Below, in pieces: positions 61,362-64,000 of a DNA stretch of 64,000 nt. The notes under the pieces were generated by a model. The model ran no database searches and had not been told where the DNA came from. It saw only the letters and a program-made list of their open reading frames with translations. Location: contig JAEWEN010000066.1 of assembly GCA_023389275.1 (NCBI GenBank), positions 9,535 through 73,534 on the forward strand, in the 5' to 3' direction. Numbering within the stretch: the first letter of the stretch is position 1; every line of letters begins with the position of its first letter. The position numbers and the translations under genes were made by a program. This stretch comes from Bacillota bacterium. Its GTDB lineage: Bacteria > Bacillota > Clostridia > Clostridiales > Caloramatoraceae.

Positions 61362-64000
61362 ATGGAAAAGGATAAAATAATTATAAAAGGAGCAAGGGAA
61401 AATAACTTAAAAAATATAGATGTACAAATACCAAGAAATAAATTTGTTGTAATAACAGGTCTTTCAGGTTCTGGAAAGTCATCTCTTGCTTTTGACACAA
61501 TATATGCTGAAGGACAAAGAAGATATGTGGAATCGCTTTCTTCATATGCTAGACAGTTTTTAGGCCAAATGGATAAACCTGATGTTGATTACATAGAAGG
61601 ACTTTCACCAGCAATATCTATAGATCAAAAAACAACAAATAAAAATCCACGTTCAACTGTTGGAACTGTTACAGAAATATATGATTACCTAAGACTTTTA
61701 TATGCTAGAGTAGGTACTGTTTACTGTCCATCATGTGGAAAAGAAATTAAAAAACAAAGTATTGATCAAATAGTAGATAAGGTAATGACTCTTCCAGAAA
61801 GAACAAAACTACAGGTTTTATCTCCAGTTGTTAGAGGAAGAAAAGGAGAGCATGTAAAGCTTTTAGAAAAAATAAAAAAAGATGGCTTTGTAAGAGTTAG
61901 AGTAGATGGTGAGATTTATGAGCTTGAAGAAGATATAAAGCTTGAAAAAAATATAAAACACAATATAGAAATAATTGTTGATAGAATTATTATAAAAGAG
62001 GGAATAGAAGGTAGATTATCTGATTCAATAGAAACCGCTTTAAAGCTTGGAGAAGGTCTTGTTATTATACAACAATTAGAGGGAGAAGAAACACTTTATA
62101 GTGAAAACTTTGCTTGTCCAGATTGCAACATTAATATAGAAGAAATAACACCTAGAATGTTTTCATTTAACAGCCCATATGGAAAATGTGAAAAATGTGA
62201 TGGACTTGGAACTTTAATGGAAATATCTAAAGATTTAGTTGTAGATACTAATTTATCTATAAATCAAGGTGCTATAAAGGTTTGGAAAAGCCTAAAAGAA
62301 GATTCTTGGAGTAGAGCTTTAATAGAAGGACTTAGTAAAAAATATAAATTTGATTTAGATACTCCACTAAAGGATTTAGGAGAAAATATAATAGATATTA
62401 TTTTATATGGTAATAAAGGTGAAAAGTATCAAGTTGAGTTTACAAGAGACGGTGAAAAAGCCACAATGATGTATCATTTTGAAGGTATTATACCTAATCT
62501 TCAAAGAAGATACCTTGAAACAAATTCAGATTATATGAGAAATGAAATAGAGTCATATATGTCTGATAAAAAGTGTCCTAAGTGCAAAGGAGCAAGACTT
62601 AGAAAAGAAAGTTTATCTGTAAAAGTTGGAGATTATACAATAGATAAAGTGTGTAACATGGCTATAAGAGATGAGCTAGATTTTTTTGAAAGCTTAAATC
62701 TAAGTGAAAAGGATAAAAAAGTATCAGAGCAAATACTTAAAGAAATAAAGGAAAGGCTTTCTTTTTTAAAAGATGTAGGACTTGATTACTTAACTCTTTC
62801 AAGATCAGCATCAACTTTATCAGGAGGAGAGTCACAAAGAATAAGACTTGCAACACAAATAGGTTCAAGTTTAGTGGGAGTTTTATATATACTAGATGAA
62901 CCAAGTATTGGGCTTCATCAAAGAGATAACGACAGGCTTTTAGCAACATTAAAAAATCTTCGTGACTTAGGAAACACACTTATAGTAGTAGAGCATGATG
63001 AAGATACTATGAGAGAAGCAGACTATATTATAGATATAGGGCCAGGTGCTGGATATCATGGAGGAGAAGTTGTTGCAGCAGGAACACCTAAGGAAATTAT
63101 GGTAAATGAAAATTCATTAACAGGACAATATCTTTCAGGAGTTAAAAAAATAGAAGTTCCAACTACAAGAAGACCTCACGAAAAAGGGTATCTAGAAATA
63201 AAAGGTGCAAATGAAAATAACCTTAAAAATGTTAATGTAAAAATACCTTTAGGAGTTATAACATGTGTAACCGGTGTATCAGGTTCTGGAAAAAGTACAC
63301 TTATAAATCAAGTATTATATAAAGCAGTAGCTAAAAAAATTAATAGAAGTAAAGTAGAGCCAGGAGAATTTAAGGAGATTTTAGGAATTGAAAATATAGA
63401 TAAAATAGTAGATATTGATCAATCTCCAATAGGAAGAACACCAAGATCTAATCCTGCAACATACACAGGGGTTTTTGATTATATTAGAGAAATATTTTCT
63501 CAAACAGTTGAAGCAAAAATGAAAGGGTATAAACCAGGAAGATTTAGCTTTAATGTTAAAGGTGGAAGATGTGAGTCATGCTCAGGTGATGGAATTATAA
63601 AAATTGAAATGCAGTTTTTATCAGATGTATATATTCCATGTGAAGTTTGTAAAGGTAGTAGGTATAATAGGGAAACGTTAGAGGTTAAGTATAAAGGAAA
63701 AACAATAGCAGATGTTTTGGATATGACTGTAGAAGAAGCTTTAGAGTTTTTTGAAAATATACCAAAAATTAAAAATAAACTTCAAACACTTTATGATGTA
63801 GGACTTTCCTATGTAAAACTTGGTCAGCCTTCAACTCAATTATCAGGAGGAGAGGCTCAAAGAGTTAAGCTTTCAACAGAACTTTCAAAACGAAGTACAG
63901 GAAAAACACTTTATATATTAGATGAACCAACAACAGGACTTCATATTGAAGATGTTAAAAGACTTATATCTATAATACAAAGGCTTGCTGAAAATGGTAA
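61362..64000 (+). CDS. uvrA: Excinuclease ABC subunit A (C-terminal end outside window)
   Basis: The frame opens at ATG 61362 (RBS GAGGTG) and is still open at 64000, about 880 of the usual ~940 codons. It begins IIIKGARENNLKNIDV and carries the first Walker A (GLSGSGKSSLAFDTIYAEGQRRYVESL) and zinc-binding CPSCGK. Further along are the ABC signature LSGGESQRIRLATQIG, DEPSIGLHQRDN, the second Walker A (GVSGSGKSTLIN) and the CESCSGDG zinc module. It is the damage-sensing ATPase that loads UvrB. SOS regulated with uvrB. Confidence 0.97.
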   Translation, partial: MEKDKIIIKGARENNLKNIDVQIPRNKFVVITGLSGSGKSSLAFDTIYAEGQRRYVESLSSYARQFLGQMDKPDVDYIEGLSPAISIDQKTTNKNPRSTVGTVTEIYDYLRLLYARVGTVYCPSCGKEIKKQSIDQIVDKVMTLPERTKLQVLSPVVRGRKGEHVKLLEKIKKDGFVRVRVDGEIYELEEDIKLEKNIKHNIEIIVDRIIIKEGIEGRLSDSIETALKLGEGLVIIQQLEGEETLYSENFACPDCNINIEEITPRMFSFNSPYGKCEKCDGLGTLMEISKDLVVDTNLSINQGAIKVWKSLKEDSWSRALIEGLSKKYKFDLDTPLKDLGENIIDIILYGNKGEKYQVEFTRDGEKATMMYHFEGIIPNLQRRYLETNSDYMRNEIESYMSDKKCPKCKGARLRKESLSVKVGDYTIDKVCNMAIRDELDFFESLNLSEKDKKVSEQILKEIKERLSFLKDVGLDYLTLSRSASTLSGGESQRIRLATQIGSSLVGVLYILDEPSIGLHQRDNDRLLATLKNLRDLGNTLIVVEHDEDTMREADYIIDIGPGAGYHGGEVVAAGTPKEIMVNENSLTGQYLSGVKKIEVPTTRRPHEKGYLEIKGANENNLKNVNVKIPLGVITCVTGVSGSGKSTLINQVLYKAVAKKINRSKVEPGEFKEILGIENIDKIVDIDQSPIGRTPRSNPATYTGVFDYIREIFSQTVEAKMKGYKPGRFSFNVKGGRCESCSGDGIIKIEMQFLSDVYIPCEVCKGSRYNRETLEVKYKGKTIADVLDMTVEEALEFFENIPKIKNKLQTLYDVGLSYVKLGQPSTQLSGGEAQRVKLSTELSKRSTGKTLYILDEPTTGLHIEDVKRLISIIQRLAENG

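Overview
The window is a very AT-rich, gene-dense stretch of a low-GC Firmicute chromosome, almost certainly Clostridium sensu stricto. Evidence for this is the codon usage, strong AGGAGG-type ribosome binding sites, an arcA-argF-arcD-arcC arginine deiminase operon as in C. perfringens, S-box and T-box leaders, a GerS-like germination lipoprotein beside alr, and a GAAC-N4-GTTC SOS box before uvrBA. I see no rRNA, tRNA, IS element, prophage or CRISPR array. The content is mostly chromosomal housekeeping with a few poorly described genes.

Layout. 1-2.3 kb: tail of lipoyl synthase, glycerol dehydrogenase, a GGDEF response regulator. 2.4-4.9 kb: a SAM riboswitch controls metY-metA; MetA carries the acetyl-CoA-type residue that matches MetY's need for O-acetylhomoserine. 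4.9-8.5 kb: an ABC exporter and a phosphodiesterase/M18 peptidase pair. 8.5-10.4 kb: a candidate small RNA, then a YedE-TusA-DUF3343 selenium/sulfur module. 10.3-16 kb (minus strand): two-component system with an unknown lipoprotein, an LCP ligase and a polysaccharide deacetylase. 16-21 kb: MTA/SAH deaminase with a Cys/Met PLP lyase, then an orphan sensor kinase. 21.2-26.1 kb: arginine deiminase operon with ArgR-like boxes. 26.2-29.7 kb: T-box/asnS, a second candidate small RNA, a pentapeptide-repeat channel-like protein and a YciI protein. 29.7-36 kb: cadC-cadA with its operator, BrnQ, and an amino acid ABC transporter. 36-40.9 kb: FAH-family hydrolase, a secreted YcdB-like protein with an apparent ATA start, a tryptophan-rich beta-propeller protein and a small unknown. 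40.9-44.8 kb: an AcpS-NnrD fusion, GerS-like lipoprotein, alanine racemase and MazEF. 44.9-49.8 kb: split transketolase, FtsEX and CtpA. 49.8-57.7 kb: a CPA2 antiporter preceded by a probable antiterminator/terminator switch, a membrane TPR protein, P1 peptidase, PanT-like ECF subunit, glutaredoxin/thioredoxin reductase pair and a GHL10 hydrolase. 57.8-64 kb: small membrane protein, double P-loop ATPase, uvrB and the first ~880 codons of uvrA.

What most deserves a second look is mainly RNA-level. Two intergenic transcription units (8530-8685 and 27994-28110) each have a 17-bp-spaced promoter, a hairpin with a UCCCCA loop and a terminator, with no ORF. The antiporter leader at 51045-51238 has a mutually exclusive antiterminator/terminator pair and no aptamer class I recognise. 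Protein-level oddities are the AcpS-NnrD fusion, the channel-like protein without a TVGYG filter, the ATA start, and a thioredoxin reductase with a CELC active site. All functional statements come from reading the sequence and family knowledge; no searches were run.
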